Shown: in pieces, positions 23,453 to 30,328 of the stretch
How the letters are laid out: each line of letters starts with the position of its first letter
Numbering within the stretch: the stretch's first letter is position 1
Origin: Anaerolineaceae bacterium
Lineage (GTDB): Bacteria; Chloroflexota; Anaerolineae; Anaerolineales; Anaerolineaceae
Direction of reading: 5' to 3'
Assembly: GCA_014860845.1 (NCBI GenBank)
Contig: JACZIY010000331.1
Span: 1 to 31,182 of the forward strand
DNA length: 31,182 bases
Made by a program: the position numbers and the translations under genes
The notes under the pieces: generated by a model
Told to the model about the DNA's origin: nothing
Database searches by the model: none
The model's input: the letters and a program-made list of their open reading frames with translations, nothing else

Positions 23453-23498
23453 ATGGGGAAGCCGGCAACGAATTTTTAACGATGGCTAAGGGCACGAT
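23453..23498 (+). repeat. GGGCCGTCAACGAA mosaic repeat, copy 3
   Basis: ATGGGGAAGCCGGCAACGAA, then TTTTTAACGATGG and AAGGGCACGAT, aligned with copy 1 at 3832-3877, about 19.6 kb away. Confidence 0.6.
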
Positions 23499-23551
23499 GT
23501 AAACGAATAACACAAATGATGATCCTTGCGATGATGGAATTGGTTAATGAT

Positions 23552-23583
23552 TTGTAGGGGCGTTCGGCCGAACGCCCCTACAA
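23552..23583 (+). repeat. perfect 32-bp GTAGGGGCG palindrome
   Basis: TTGTAGGGGCGTTCGG followed at once by its exact reverse complement. It sits in the spacer between the membrane-protein gene and the SRPBCC gene. Confidence 0.88.
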
Positions 23584-23658
23584 GGACCGTATCAAAGGAT
23601 GTACATGTTATATTCAAGAATTATTCGCTCGTTATAATTTTTTTCAGGAGAAAGAATT

Positions 23659-24069
23659 ATGAAAATAACAGTTGAATCTAGAGTAAAGGCTCCGATTGCT
23701 GAGGTTTGGCGTGCTTATACAAACCCCGAGGATATCATGCAATGGAATGCAGCCTCTGATGACTGGCATACTACCTCTGCCACGGTGGATTTACGCGTGG
23801 GCGGTGTTTTCTGCTCGCGGATGGAAGCCAAAGATGGCAGCACAGGATTTGATTTTGAAGGTGTGTATACAAAGATTATTCCGCTGGAATTGATCGAAAA
23901 CCAGTTTGGTGATCGGATGGCAGAGGTCACATTCGAGGAGAAACCTGAGGGAGTTGTGGTGCGGGTCACGTTTGATCCCGAGAATGAATTTCCGGTTGAG
24001 TATCAACAGGCAGGCTGGCAGAGTATTCTGGATAATTTCAAAAAGCATGTCGAGGGATTGAATAGCTAA
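23659..24069 (+). CDS. SRPBCC domain protein (AHSA1-like)
   Basis: 136 residues in one START/Bet v1-type domain: MKITVESRVKAPIAEVWRAYTNPEDIMQWN at the N-terminus, a Trp-rich loop (DDWHTTSAT), LRVGGVFCSRMEA, and the closing helix AGWQSILDNFKKHVEGL. These proteins bind hydrophobic ligands in a deep pocket; the AHSA1-like group is often annotated as a polyketide cyclase or co-chaperone relative. The true ligand is unknown. ATG 23659 follows AGGAGAAAGAATT. The DUF1905 gene follows after 22 nt. SRPBCC next to DUF1905 is a pairing I recall from other genomes, so a functional link is plausible. Confidence 0.88.
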   Translation: MKITVESRVKAPIAEVWRAYTNPEDIMQWNAASDDWHTTSATVDLRVGGVFCSRMEAKDGSTGFDFEGVYTKIIPLELIENQFGDRMAEVTFEEKPEGVVVRVTFDPENEFPVEYQQAGWQSILDNFKKHVEGLNS

Positions 24070-24091
24070 TCAGGTAGAAGGTCAGAAAAAA

Positions 24092-24364
24092 ATGGGCGAG
24101 ACAAAGCAATTTACTTTTGATACCACAGTGCAGAGTGAAGGAAAATTTAAATTTGTCGCTATCCCATTTTCACCACGTGAAGTCTGGGGAGCAAGACCGC
24201 GGTTTTCTGTGAGTGGTACCATTAATAAAATACCTGTTCGCGGTACACTGGGTGCACTTGGACAGGATTATTTTCTGCGGTTGAGTGTAGCTTGGCTGCG
24301 GGATAGCGGTATTGCCCCTGGGGATACAGTAACTGTGATTCTGTCATTAGAAGGATCGCAGTAG
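24092..24364 (+). CDS. DUF1905 domain protein
   Basis: 90 residues: one small beta-barrel with FVAIPFSPREVWG, ARPRFSVSGTINKIPVRGTL, YFLRLSVAWLRDSGIAPGDTVTVIL. This matches DUF1905, a short AbrB/double-psi-barrel-like domain found alone or fused to a YdeI-like C-terminal domain. Here the YdeI part is absent. The start ATG 24092 has AGGTCAGAAAAA upstream. It is 22 nt behind the SRPBCC gene and 46 nt ahead of an 18-codon ORF and a terminator. Confidence 0.85.
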   Translation: MGETKQFTFDTTVQSEGKFKFVAIPFSPREVWGARPRFSVSGTINKIPVRGTLGALGQDYFLRLSVAWLRDSGIAPGDTVTVILSLEGSQ

Positions 24365-24410
24365 GGGGATCAATCAGCTGAAATTAAAAGTGAGAAACAG
24401 GAAGATATTC

Positions 24411-24467
24411 ATGGAGCGGATCCAGGACATTTTAAAATTTTTACACGAAGGTAATAACGAAAAGTAA
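24411..24467 (+). CDS. possible 18-residue peptide
   Basis: ATG 24411 to TAA 24467 encodes MERIQDILKFLHEGNNEK, an amphipathic helix by appearance. CAGGAAG lies about 6 nt before the ATG and a terminator hairpin begins 4 nt after the stop, so it sits like the last gene of the SRPBCC-DUF1905 unit. It could equally be the stub of a lost C-terminal domain. No family is known to me. Confidence 0.3.
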   Translation: MERIQDILKFLHEGNNEK

Positions 24468-24470
24468 AAT

Positions 24471-24493
24471 ACCGGAATATATCCGGTGTTTTT
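24471..24493 (+). terminator. rho-independent terminator of the SRPBCC-DUF1905 unit
   Basis: ACCGGA and TCCGGT pair around a short AT loop, followed by GTTTTT. The stem is short but GC-rich and well placed. Confidence 0.6.
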
Positions 24494-24522
24494 GGAAAAA
24501 ATTCTATAAAATTCTGTATAAT
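24492..24522 (+). promoter_or_regulatory. likely promoter of the CPBP-3 gene
   Basis: TATAAT (24517-24522) with TTGGAA (24492-24497) at a rather long 19-bp spacing, 46 bp before the ATG at 24569. Confidence 0.45.
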
Positions 24523-24568
24523 ACTTTTAGAAGCTTCGATTCGTTCCTAAGCTTTTAAAGGAACCATT

Positions 24569-25450
24569 ATGAAATCCATCTTTTCGGTCAGTCGAAATCC
24601 ATGGAGCTTCACAGCACTCTTTATCCTGGCATGGTTATTTTCAACCATCCTGATCTCAAATCTGCTTTTCTTAGCCCTAAATTTGGATCACATCAGCCAA
24701 GTTCCTCAACCCTTGCCAACAATACTATCTCATATTCTGACAATTTTTTTTATAGCGCCATTTGTCCTTGGTTATTCAGGCAAAAAGTTTTCATACCAAG
24801 CCTTCTTATCCGAAATTCGCTTAACCAGGATGAAACCGCTGCTGCAATTGATCCTGCTTGGACTGACCTGTTACCTGATTTTGGCATTATCGCAAGCTGT
24901 GGGGGTGTTGGTTTATCGTCTTTCACAGGGGCAATCGATCAATTGGAGCTTTATTCGTTACACATTTGTGCTTACCAGAGAATTGCCCCCGCAATCGGAT
25001 AGCTGGTTGCACTCAATCCCTTCGATATTCGAGGAAATTACCTTTCGAGGGGTGGTATTGGCTATATTTCTGCGTTTTTATTCAAACTCGAAAGCCATCC
25101 TATTCAGCTCGATCATGTTTGGGTTAATGCATATCCCCACAATTCTGGACGGTCGACCACCTGTATGGAGTGCTGGTCAGGTGCTCTGGGCTGCCATATT
25201 AGGTCTATTTTATGGGTACGTCACCATCAAATCGAATAGTTTGCTGCCTGCAATTATGGTGAACTATTTGGGAAATCTTTTTGTTGGAACGATAAATGCC
25301 TATTTACAAAATAATGCTTCGATTGCGATACAGGCAGTTTATGGTGTGATATTCACTTTTGGAATTGTCCCCAGCCTGCTGATGATCCTCTGGACGCGTT
25401 TCTTTGCCAATCGTTGGTTGATTTCCCCAAAACAAGAGAGAATATTTTGA
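24569..25450 (+). CDS. CPBP family intramembrane metalloprotease (CPBP-3)
   Basis: 293 residues with about eight hydrophobic helices. Motif 1 is EEITFR (Glu155, Glu156, Arg160) and motif 2 is FGLMH (Phe184-His188). Motif 3, normally HxxxN, reads NYLGN: Asn232 replaces the His, while Asn236 is kept. The loss of this His could alter activity, although motifs 1 and 2 carry the main catalytic residues in this family. ATG 24569 follows AAAGGAACCATT. It has its own promoter and probably a weak terminator at 25512-25534, so it looks monocistronic. Confidence 0.87.
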   Translation: MKSIFSVSRNPWSFTALFILAWLFSTILISNLLFLALNLDHISQVPQPLPTILSHILTIFFIAPFVLGYSGKKFSYQAFLSEIRLTRMKPLLQLILLGLTCYLILALSQAVGVLVYRLSQGQSINWSFIRYTFVLTRELPPQSDSWLHSIPSIFEEITFRGVVLAIFLRFYSNSKAILFSSIMFGLMHIPTILDGRPPVWSAGQVLWAAILGLFYGYVTIKSNSLLPAIMVNYLGNLFVGTINAYLQNNASIAIQAVYGVIFTFGIVPSLLMILWTRFFANRWLISPKQERIF

Positions 25451-25511
25451 ACATAAAATCAAGTTTTAACTATTTACGCCTAACCCTGGCACCATCAGAC
25501 AAGGATCCTCC

Positions 25512-25534
25512 CAACGGGTAAGCGTTGTTTTTTT
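25512..25534 (+). terminator. weak rho-independent terminator after CPBP-3
   Basis: CAACG and CGTTG pair around GGTAAG and are followed by seven T. The short 5-bp stem limits confidence. Confidence 0.45.
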
Positions 25535-25542
25535 CTGATTTA

Positions 25543-25557
25543 GTGTCAGACTGACAC
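25543..25557. promoter_or_regulatory. 15-bp perfect palindrome, operator-like
   Basis: GTGTCAG-A-CTGACAC, 71 bp before the CPBP-4 start. No T-run follows, so a regulator site fits better than a terminator. The regulator is not identified. Confidence 0.35.
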
Positions 25558-25627
25558 ACTTGTTTATCGTTCCATCCCACCGGTAAGTTATGCGAAAAGT
25601 GACTTGAAAACTGAGAAGGAGTGAAAT

Positions 25628-26647
25628 ATGAAAATTCTTATTAATTGGATCAAGCGGCATCAATTGCTGGCGTACTTTATTCTGACTTATGTCATTACGT
25701 GGATACTGTTATTCATTTTTCAGCCCTTTTATCTTGAAGGGCAACGGTTAGTAGCTCCTTTGATCAGCTTGAGTGTTTTCGCTCCGGCACTGGTAAGCAT
25801 TGGATTATCCACAATGCTCAATTCAGGTCCAAGAGAGGGAAATCGTAAACCTGCAGTGATAGCTTTTATTATTGCATGGATTCTCGCCAGCCTGATCATA
25901 GTGCTATATCTGGTCATCAACCAAGAAATGGAAGTGACATTTCGTTTTGTGATTGTATGTGTCATAACCGGGTTGCTACCATCTTTTGTGGTTTCTTCAA
26001 TCTTTTCCACAACGCCAGCGGTAAGAGATCAACTACTTACCTATATTAAGCCGAGAGGATCAATAGGCTATTATCTCCTGGCGCTTGGTTTAATCCCTGC
26101 GATTTGGTTGTTAGGAAATCTTCTGAGTCGCGCTATGGGAATGGATGTCTCGTTTTCAAGATATACGGTGGTGGATGCCAAACTCGTATTGATGGTGATT
26201 CTTTTCTATTTCTATAATATTATCTATGGTGGGCTTTCTGAGGAACCTGGTTGGCGTGGGTTTGCTTTACCGAGATTGCAGTCAAAATTCAGTCCTCTTA
26301 TTGCCAGCCTGATCCTCGGGGTGATTTGGGCAGTCTGGCATGCACCGGGACGATTCGGAGGAATCGAAGCTAAGAGTCTTACGGATACACTTGTCGAGTG
26401 GTTTTTGATTGTTTTGGTCACAATCATATTTACGTTTTTGTTCAACCGTACAAAGGGAAGCATTTTGGTAACCGTGTTGATTCATCCAGCCATGAACACG
26501 ACTGGTAATTTTCTAAATGCTTCCTTAGGTACTCTGATACTTTTGTTGGTATTTACTATTTTTGTGATTGTCGTTGATCGTATGTGGAAGAAATTGGATC
26601 CTGAAAATCCAGCGATCTACCACCCAAGTACACCAGAGATTAATTAA
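25628..26647 (+). CDS. CPBP family intramembrane metalloprotease (CPBP-4)
   Basis: 339 residues with about nine hydrophobic helices. Motif 1 is EEPGWR (Glu205, Glu206, Arg210), motif 2 is WAVWH (Trp234-His238, Trp in the Phe position as in the EEPGWRG subgroup), motif 3 is HPAMN (His286, Asn290). All predicted catalytic residues are present. This EEPGWRG subgroup is distinct from the other three CPBP proteins in the window, so they are not simple tandem copies. ATG 25628 has GAAGGAGTGAAAT upstream. A 72-residue membrane protein gene follows after 30 nt and is probably co-transcribed. Confidence 0.9.
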   Translation: MKILINWIKRHQLLAYFILTYVITWILLFIFQPFYLEGQRLVAPLISLSVFAPALVSIGLSTMLNSGPREGNRKPAVIAFIIAWILASLIIVLYLVINQEMEVTFRFVIVCVITGLLPSFVVSSIFSTTPAVRDQLLTYIKPRGSIGYYLLALGLIPAIWLLGNLLSRAMGMDVSFSRYTVVDAKLVLMVILFYFYNIIYGGLSEEPGWRGFALPRLQSKFSPLIASLILGVIWAVWHAPGRFGGIEAKSLTDTLVEWFLIVLVTIIFTFLFNRTKGSILVTVLIHPAMNTTGNFLNASLGTLILLLVFTIFVIVVDRMWKKLDPENPAIYHPSTPEIN

Positions 26648-26677
26648 ATATATCATTATGAAATGAAAGGAGAAAAG

Positions 26678-26896
26678 ATGTCTGGTAAAAACCGCAAGGC
26701 GAATCCTAATGCTTTTATTGCTATAGGTGTATGTTATATGGGAGCAGGGGTTGCACTTAGTGCAGCGCTGCAATCCAAAGGTGCTTCGGCGATTGGCATC
26801 GCACTGGTAGGTGTTGGTATCGCGTTCATAGTAATTGGTATTGTCAATAGACAGAAAGGTCAATCAGGTCAGCAAAAAGGCGAAGATAGAGATTAG
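26678..26896 (+). CDS. small two-helix membrane protein
   Basis: 72 residues with a basic N-terminus (MSGKNRKANPN), two Gly/Ala-rich hydrophobic helices (about 12-30 and 38-58) and a charged tail (RQKGQSGQQKGEDRD). No family is recognised. ATG 26678 has AAAGGAG 5 nt upstream; the in-frame ATG at 26663 would put that site inside the gene. It lies 30 nt behind the CPBP-4 gene. A small membrane protein next to a CPBP protease invites the idea of a substrate or partner, but nothing in the sequence proves it. Confidence 0.7.
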   Translation: MSGKNRKANPNAFIAIGVCYMGAGVALSAALQSKGASAIGIALVGVGIAFIVIGIVNRQKGQSGQQKGEDRD

Positions 26897-27028
26897 AATA
26901 TTTATAATTTATGTATTTGCTGTCTCGAAAAATCAATCGCTTGGCTTAATGAGGTAAACGTTAACGAATTTTCTTGTGATGATGGGCACTGTGGAATCTG
27001 ACAGTAAGAAAAAAAATGGAGGTGAATT

Positions 27029-27244
27029 ATGGAGAAAAAAGCGACCCCAGTGCAGCGCGCGGGGTATGATTTAAATTGCCCGATTTGTAATGGAGATACA
27101 TTCTATCATCGGGAAGCACAACTTAACACGCGGGTATTATCTTTTTTGGATTTGGATTGGGTAAATCCGCGTGGTGACTGTTACATTTGTGAAAACTGCC
27201 GCCATATTCTTTGGTTTTATGGTGAGGATGAGAGGCTGGATTGA
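27029..27244 (+). CDS. small zinc-ribbon protein
   Basis: 71 residues with two zinc knuckles: CPIC (Cys17, Cys20) and CYICENC (Cys51, Cys54, Cys57), separated by FYHREAQLNTRVLSFLDLDW. The C-terminal WFYGEDERLD is acidic. The pattern is typical of small stand-alone zinc ribbons of unknown role, with an LNTR-LSFLDLDW strand I associate with a widespread hypothetical family. ATG 27029 has GGAGG 6 nt upstream, a strong site. Confidence 0.8.
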   Translation: MEKKATPVQRAGYDLNCPICNGDTFYHREAQLNTRVLSFLDLDWVNPRGDCYICENCRHILWFYGEDERLD

Positions 27245-27371
27245 GTATAAATGAGTTAAGTTTTGATAATAAATTCTGAAAAAATACATAAATCAATCAT
27301 TCTCAACTCATCAAATCTCCTGACTTGTTATAATCACTGTATGGATACGATCAACAATTCTGGAGGAGGAT

Positions 27372-27905
27372 ATGGAAAAAGAGACTCTGAATTTAATCAT
27401 CGGTGGTGGCATTGGTTTTTTGGCATCCTTCTTAATTACTGTTGCTACCTTTATTTACCAGAGTTATGACCGCAACAGGAAGCGCAGGTGGGATCTGGAA
27501 GATCGCCGCAGTGAAAGTCGGCGTGAGGTCATCTGTAAACGTCTTGATCAAATCGAGCTGGAAGCTGCCAACATCATCGAATGGGCGAACAACATTTTCC
27601 TGCAATATCCGCATTATTCCAAAGAAGGAATTTCGGAAGAAAAATTAGACGAGACAACCGCTGGATATATTAAAAATACCAATCTGGTGCCGAATGCCAT
27701 CATGCTGGAGGATAAAGAACTTGAACAGGCTGTGAAGAGCTTCGGAACCAATAGCTTGGAACTGTATAACTGGGTGACAGAAGGTGCGTTAGATCAGGAG
27801 CAGCGCAATGCTCAGGAGCTGTCTGATATTTATGATCAGTTGCGGTTGGATTACGCGAATGTGCTGAAGTGTTTGGACGGGTATCGGGTTAAGAATAGCT
27901 CATAA
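27372..27905 (+). CDS. membrane-anchored helical protein, unknown function
   Basis: 177 residues: a short N-terminus, one membrane helix (about 8-29), a very basic stretch (RNRKRRWDLEDRRSESRRE) consistent with an inside C-terminal domain, and an acidic helical domain rich in Glu and Asn. No motif of a known family is seen. ATG 27372 follows GGAGGAGGAT, a strong ribosome site. A TATAAT at 27329-27334 could be its -10 box. It converges on the SRPBCC gene at 28032. Confidence 0.75.
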   Translation: MEKETLNLIIGGGIGFLASFLITVATFIYQSYDRNRKRRWDLEDRRSESRREVICKRLDQIELEAANIIEWANNIFLQYPHYSKEGISEEKLDETTAGYIKNTNLVPNAIMLEDKELEQAVKSFGTNSLELYNWVTEGALDQEQRNAQELSDIYDQLRLDYANVLKCLDGYRVKNSS

Positions 27906-27945
27906 GGTGTTGATCTGTTAAGAATATTAGTGTTCCAGGGGCGGA

Positions 27946-28030
27946 GGTGCAATGCACTTTTGGAGGTAATACGAATAGAATGGAATTCTTTGATGGGAGT
28001 TTCTGGTTATTCCTTAAGTGCAATGCACCA
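27946..28030. repeat. paired GTGCAATGCAC repeats between convergent genes
   Basis: GTGCAATGCAC occurs at about 27947-27957 and 28017-28027. Each is near-palindromic, and GGTGCAATGCACTT and AAGTGCAATGCACC are inverted with a single mismatch, so the spacer could fold. No long T-run is present. Confidence 0.45.
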
Positions 28031-28031
28031 A

Positions 28032-28466
28032 TTATTGTAGGGCTTTAACCCGTTCTTTGAGGGCTTTTCCCATTTCGATCATGGCAGTCAGACCGTTGGT
28101 GGTCAGGTCCTTGGCTTGCGTGGGTAAGAGCAAGCCCTTGAAGGATTCAGTATCAATGAACCTGACGCTATCCTGATCGATTTGTTCAATCCTGAAAGAA
28201 TGTACCCCTCGGAAAAGGATAGGGTGTATGACATGAAATTTCCAGGAAAACTCCTTCAACGGTTCCACCTTTGTTACTTTGCAGACAAAATTCATGTCTT
28301 TTGTGGCTGTTTTAGCATCCACCACCACTGTTTCCCCTAATTTCACTGTTCCTGAACCATGGTAGAGTAAAGGATTCCATTCTGAATAGTGCTCCAGATC
28401 GGTCAGTATCTGCCAAACCTGATCTGGAGACGCATTAATGACAATCTCATTACGGTTCTCTTTCAT
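28032..28466 (-). CDS. SRPBCC family protein
   Basis: 144 residues in one SRPBCC/Bet v1-like domain: NRNEIVINASPDQVWQILTDLEHYSEWNPLLYHGSGT at the N-terminus, LGETVVVDAKTAT, FSWKFHVIHPILFRGVHSFRIEQ, and the final helix TAMIEMGKALKERVKAL. It probably binds a lipid-like ligand; the catalytic role, if any, is unknown. I place the start at ATG 28466, which has GAGGTGC 4 nt upstream. The frame is open to 28574, but those 36 codons look like spacer. It is transcribed divergently from the ICMT-like gene (162 bp apart) and is only distantly similar to the SRPBCC protein at 23659. Confidence 0.87.
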   Translation of the reverse strand: MKENRNEIVINASPDQVWQILTDLEHYSEWNPLLYHGSGTVKLGETVVVDAKTATKDMNFVCKVTKVEPLKEFSWKFHVIHPILFRGVHSFRIEQIDQDSVRFIDTESFKGLLLPTQAKDLTTNGLTAMIEMGKALKERVKALQ

Positions 28467-28628
28467 TTTGCACCTCAGGTTAAAAAATTTTATTCCAAGA
28501 ATGGAAAATATATCATTAGGGTTTAAATTGATTCCTGTAAAATTAATTGTAGTGATTGATGAACATAAAAACAATCAGGAATTTGTAGAATGAGTAGAAT
28601 CATGTTATAAAACCATCCGAGGTGAGAC

Positions 28629-29327
28629 ATGCAATCCCCGAAAAAAGTTGTTTCCTTCCGTGTGATCATTCAGGCACTATTTTTTGTACTGGTGATGCCA
28701 TTTTTGCCATTATTGATCTCGGGTCAATGGAACTGGTGGGAAGGTTGGGCGTATGGCATATTGGGTTTTATTAGTTTTGTGATCAGCCGTGTTCTGGCAG
28801 CGAAACAAAACCCCGATTTGATCGCAGAGCGTGCGAAATTTATGCAGCATGAGGATGCGCAATCCTGGGACAAGAAAATCATCCCACTACTAGGATTGGT
28901 AGGTATTGTGAGCGTTGTGATAGCTGGCTTGGATCGCTTATTCAGCTGGACACCGATCTTCAGCGTGTGGGTGAGAATTTTGGGATTACTTCTCCTGGTA
29001 GCAGGGTATACCCTAGCTTCGTATGCCCTGGTCGTCAATCGCTATTTCTCCGGTATGGTGCGCCTGCAGACAGATCGGGGCCAACATGTTATTATGCATG
29101 GCCCTTATCGCTGGGTGCGACACCCAGGGTATGCTGGTGGCTTACTCGCTTATCTGGCAACACCATTATTGTTGAATTCCATCTGGTTATTGATTCCAAT
29201 TCTACTCACAGTTGCTTTATATGTGTTGCGAACTTCCCTGGAGGATCGTTTTTTGCAGGAGAATCTGACAGGTTATCGGGAGTATGCCAAGCTTATACGC
29301 TTTCGTTTACTACCAGGCATCTGGTGA
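28629..29327 (+). CDS. isoprenylcysteine carboxyl methyltransferase/PEMT-like membrane methyltransferase
   Basis: 232 residues with about six hydrophobic helices. The C-terminal half carries the ICMT/PEMT SAM-binding signature: HGPYRWVRHPGYAGGLL (about 156-172), then RTSLEDRFLQENLTGYREYAKLIRFRLLPG with the EDxxLxxxxGYxxYxxxxRxRLxPG pattern. Such enzymes methylate lipids, isoprenoid thiols or small hydrophobic acceptors at the membrane; the acceptor here is not known. ATG 28629 follows GAGGTGAGAC. It is a different and intact relative of the broken gene at 14643. No partner on the same strand is close. Confidence 0.88.
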   Translation: MQSPKKVVSFRVIIQALFFVLVMPFLPLLISGQWNWWEGWAYGILGFISFVISRVLAAKQNPDLIAERAKFMQHEDAQSWDKKIIPLLGLVGIVSVVIAGLDRLFSWTPIFSVWVRILGLLLLVAGYTLASYALVVNRYFSGMVRLQTDRGQHVIMHGPYRWVRHPGYAGGLLAYLATPLLLNSIWLLIPILLTVALYVLRTSLEDRFLQENLTGYREYAKLIRFRLLPGIW

Positions 29328-29647
29328 AAGCTTTATCGTCAGCTGTTGTTTGGAATAACACTGAGGCAAATCACTAAGAAAAATCTCCTTTAATTTGGTT
29401 CTAATTCCAGGCTATCATAATTTAATCCGAATGAGCATCCTTCCGGGATTTCTTCATTTCTGGTTTTGTATCTTATCATTGGAAAATGGTTTACGAACTG
29501 CTTGTTTCTGGGAACATTCAGATTGATGGCTTAAATAAATTGTTATAGTGTAATCATTGCGTAGAATTCAATTATCCATAATGTATTCATTTTTTATCTG
29601 CACAAAGGGACTTTGTCCCCTTTTTGTTTTTAAGGAAGAGAGAAAAC
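29328..29647. other. intergenic with a terminator-like hairpin
   Basis: No gene. TATAGT at 29544-29549 is a possible -10 box without a good -35. The hairpin at 29604-29630 is annotated separately. Confidence 0.4.
29604..29630 (+). terminator. rho-independent terminator or attenuator
   Basis: AAAGGGAC and GTCCCCTTT pair with one bulged C around TTT, followed by a T-rich run (TTGTTTTT). It ends 18 nt before the TTG of the Cys-peptide ORF, so it either ends the upstream transcript or attenuates the downstream one. Confidence 0.6.
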
Positions 29648-29734
29648 TTGAAAATCTACAGTTGCTCCAATTGCATGAAAGTACAGCATTGCCCCTATAA
29701 AGTACTTAATGTTTTATTGGAGATATTACGATGA
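29648..29734 (+). CDS. possible 28-residue Cys-rich peptide, translationally coupled
   Basis: TTG 29648 to TGA 29734 encodes (M)KIYSCSNCMKVQHCPYK followed by a hydrophobic end VLNVLLEILR. It has CxxC plus a third Cys (Cys6, Cys9, Cys15 counting the start as 1). GGAAGAGAG lies upstream. Its TGA overlaps the ATG of the next gene (ATGA at 29731), and that gene's GGAG site is inside this frame. Such overlap is typical of coupled translation. An internal ATG at 29675 is an alternative start. It could be a leader peptide, a remnant of a zinc-ribbon N-terminus, or chance. Confidence 0.38.
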   Translation: MKIYSCSNCMKVQHCPYKVLNVLLEILR

Positions 29735-30258
29735 ACCAGGTATTCCCACTCACACACCCGGCTTCCACCACCGTAGAAAAATGCTGGTATTGCAAGGCCA
29801 AAGCCCATCCGTCCGCTGCAATAAAAGTGGAAATGGCCAAATTTCGACCGGATAATTATTATCTTCTGGATGAAAAAAACAATCTGACATACCCACTGTT
29901 TACCGTGAAAATAATCTTTATTACTCCATGGCATCTTGAACTCTATGTTCCGCGCTGCCCGGGTTGTCGCTTCAAACATGGATTGTTCAAGGTTCTCAAA
30001 AGAGTCCTAAACATTCTGTTTTGGATCTTTCTGCTTTACCTGTACTTCTATAGTTTAATTTTATTTGGTGGTTTCGTGATAGTGTCTTTGATTCTGTATG
30101 GCTTGAGCACCCGTTTATACCATTTAGAGATGAGAGTGCCCGACTTTATCAAACGACAACAATACAATTACGCTTTCCAGCATACAGAAATTTATCATTT
30201 GTACAAAACAGGTTGGTTTATTATCCCGAAGAAGGATAAGATAAAGAAAAAAAAGTAA
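29731..30258 (+). CDS. zinc-ribbon membrane protein, unknown function
   Basis: 175 residues. The N-terminal cytoplasmic part has two knuckles, CWYC (Cys18, Cys21) and CPGC (Cys76, Cys79), enough for one zinc site, separated by a beta-rich insert (NNLTYPLFTVKIIFITPWHLELYVPR). Two membrane helices follow (about 93-110 and 112-126, ILFWIFLLYLYFYSLI and GGFVIVSLILYG), then a cytoplasmic domain ending in a very basic tail (IPKKDKIKKKK). I do not recognise the family. ATG 29731 overlaps the stop of the 28-residue ORF and has GGAG 8 nt upstream. Confidence 0.75.
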   Translation: MNQVFPLTHPASTTVEKCWYCKAKAHPSAAIKVEMAKFRPDNYYLLDEKNNLTYPLFTVKIIFITPWHLELYVPRCPGCRFKHGLFKVLKRVLNILFWIFLLYLYFYSLILFGGFVIVSLILYGLSTRLYHLEMRVPDFIKRQQYNYAFQHTEIYHLYKTGWFIIPKKDKIKKKK

Positions 30259-30328
30259 CTTATCTCGGGCTTGCATTCATTGGAATATGATACAATCATA
30301 GCTCAGTCTCCATTCCAATCTAAGAAAC

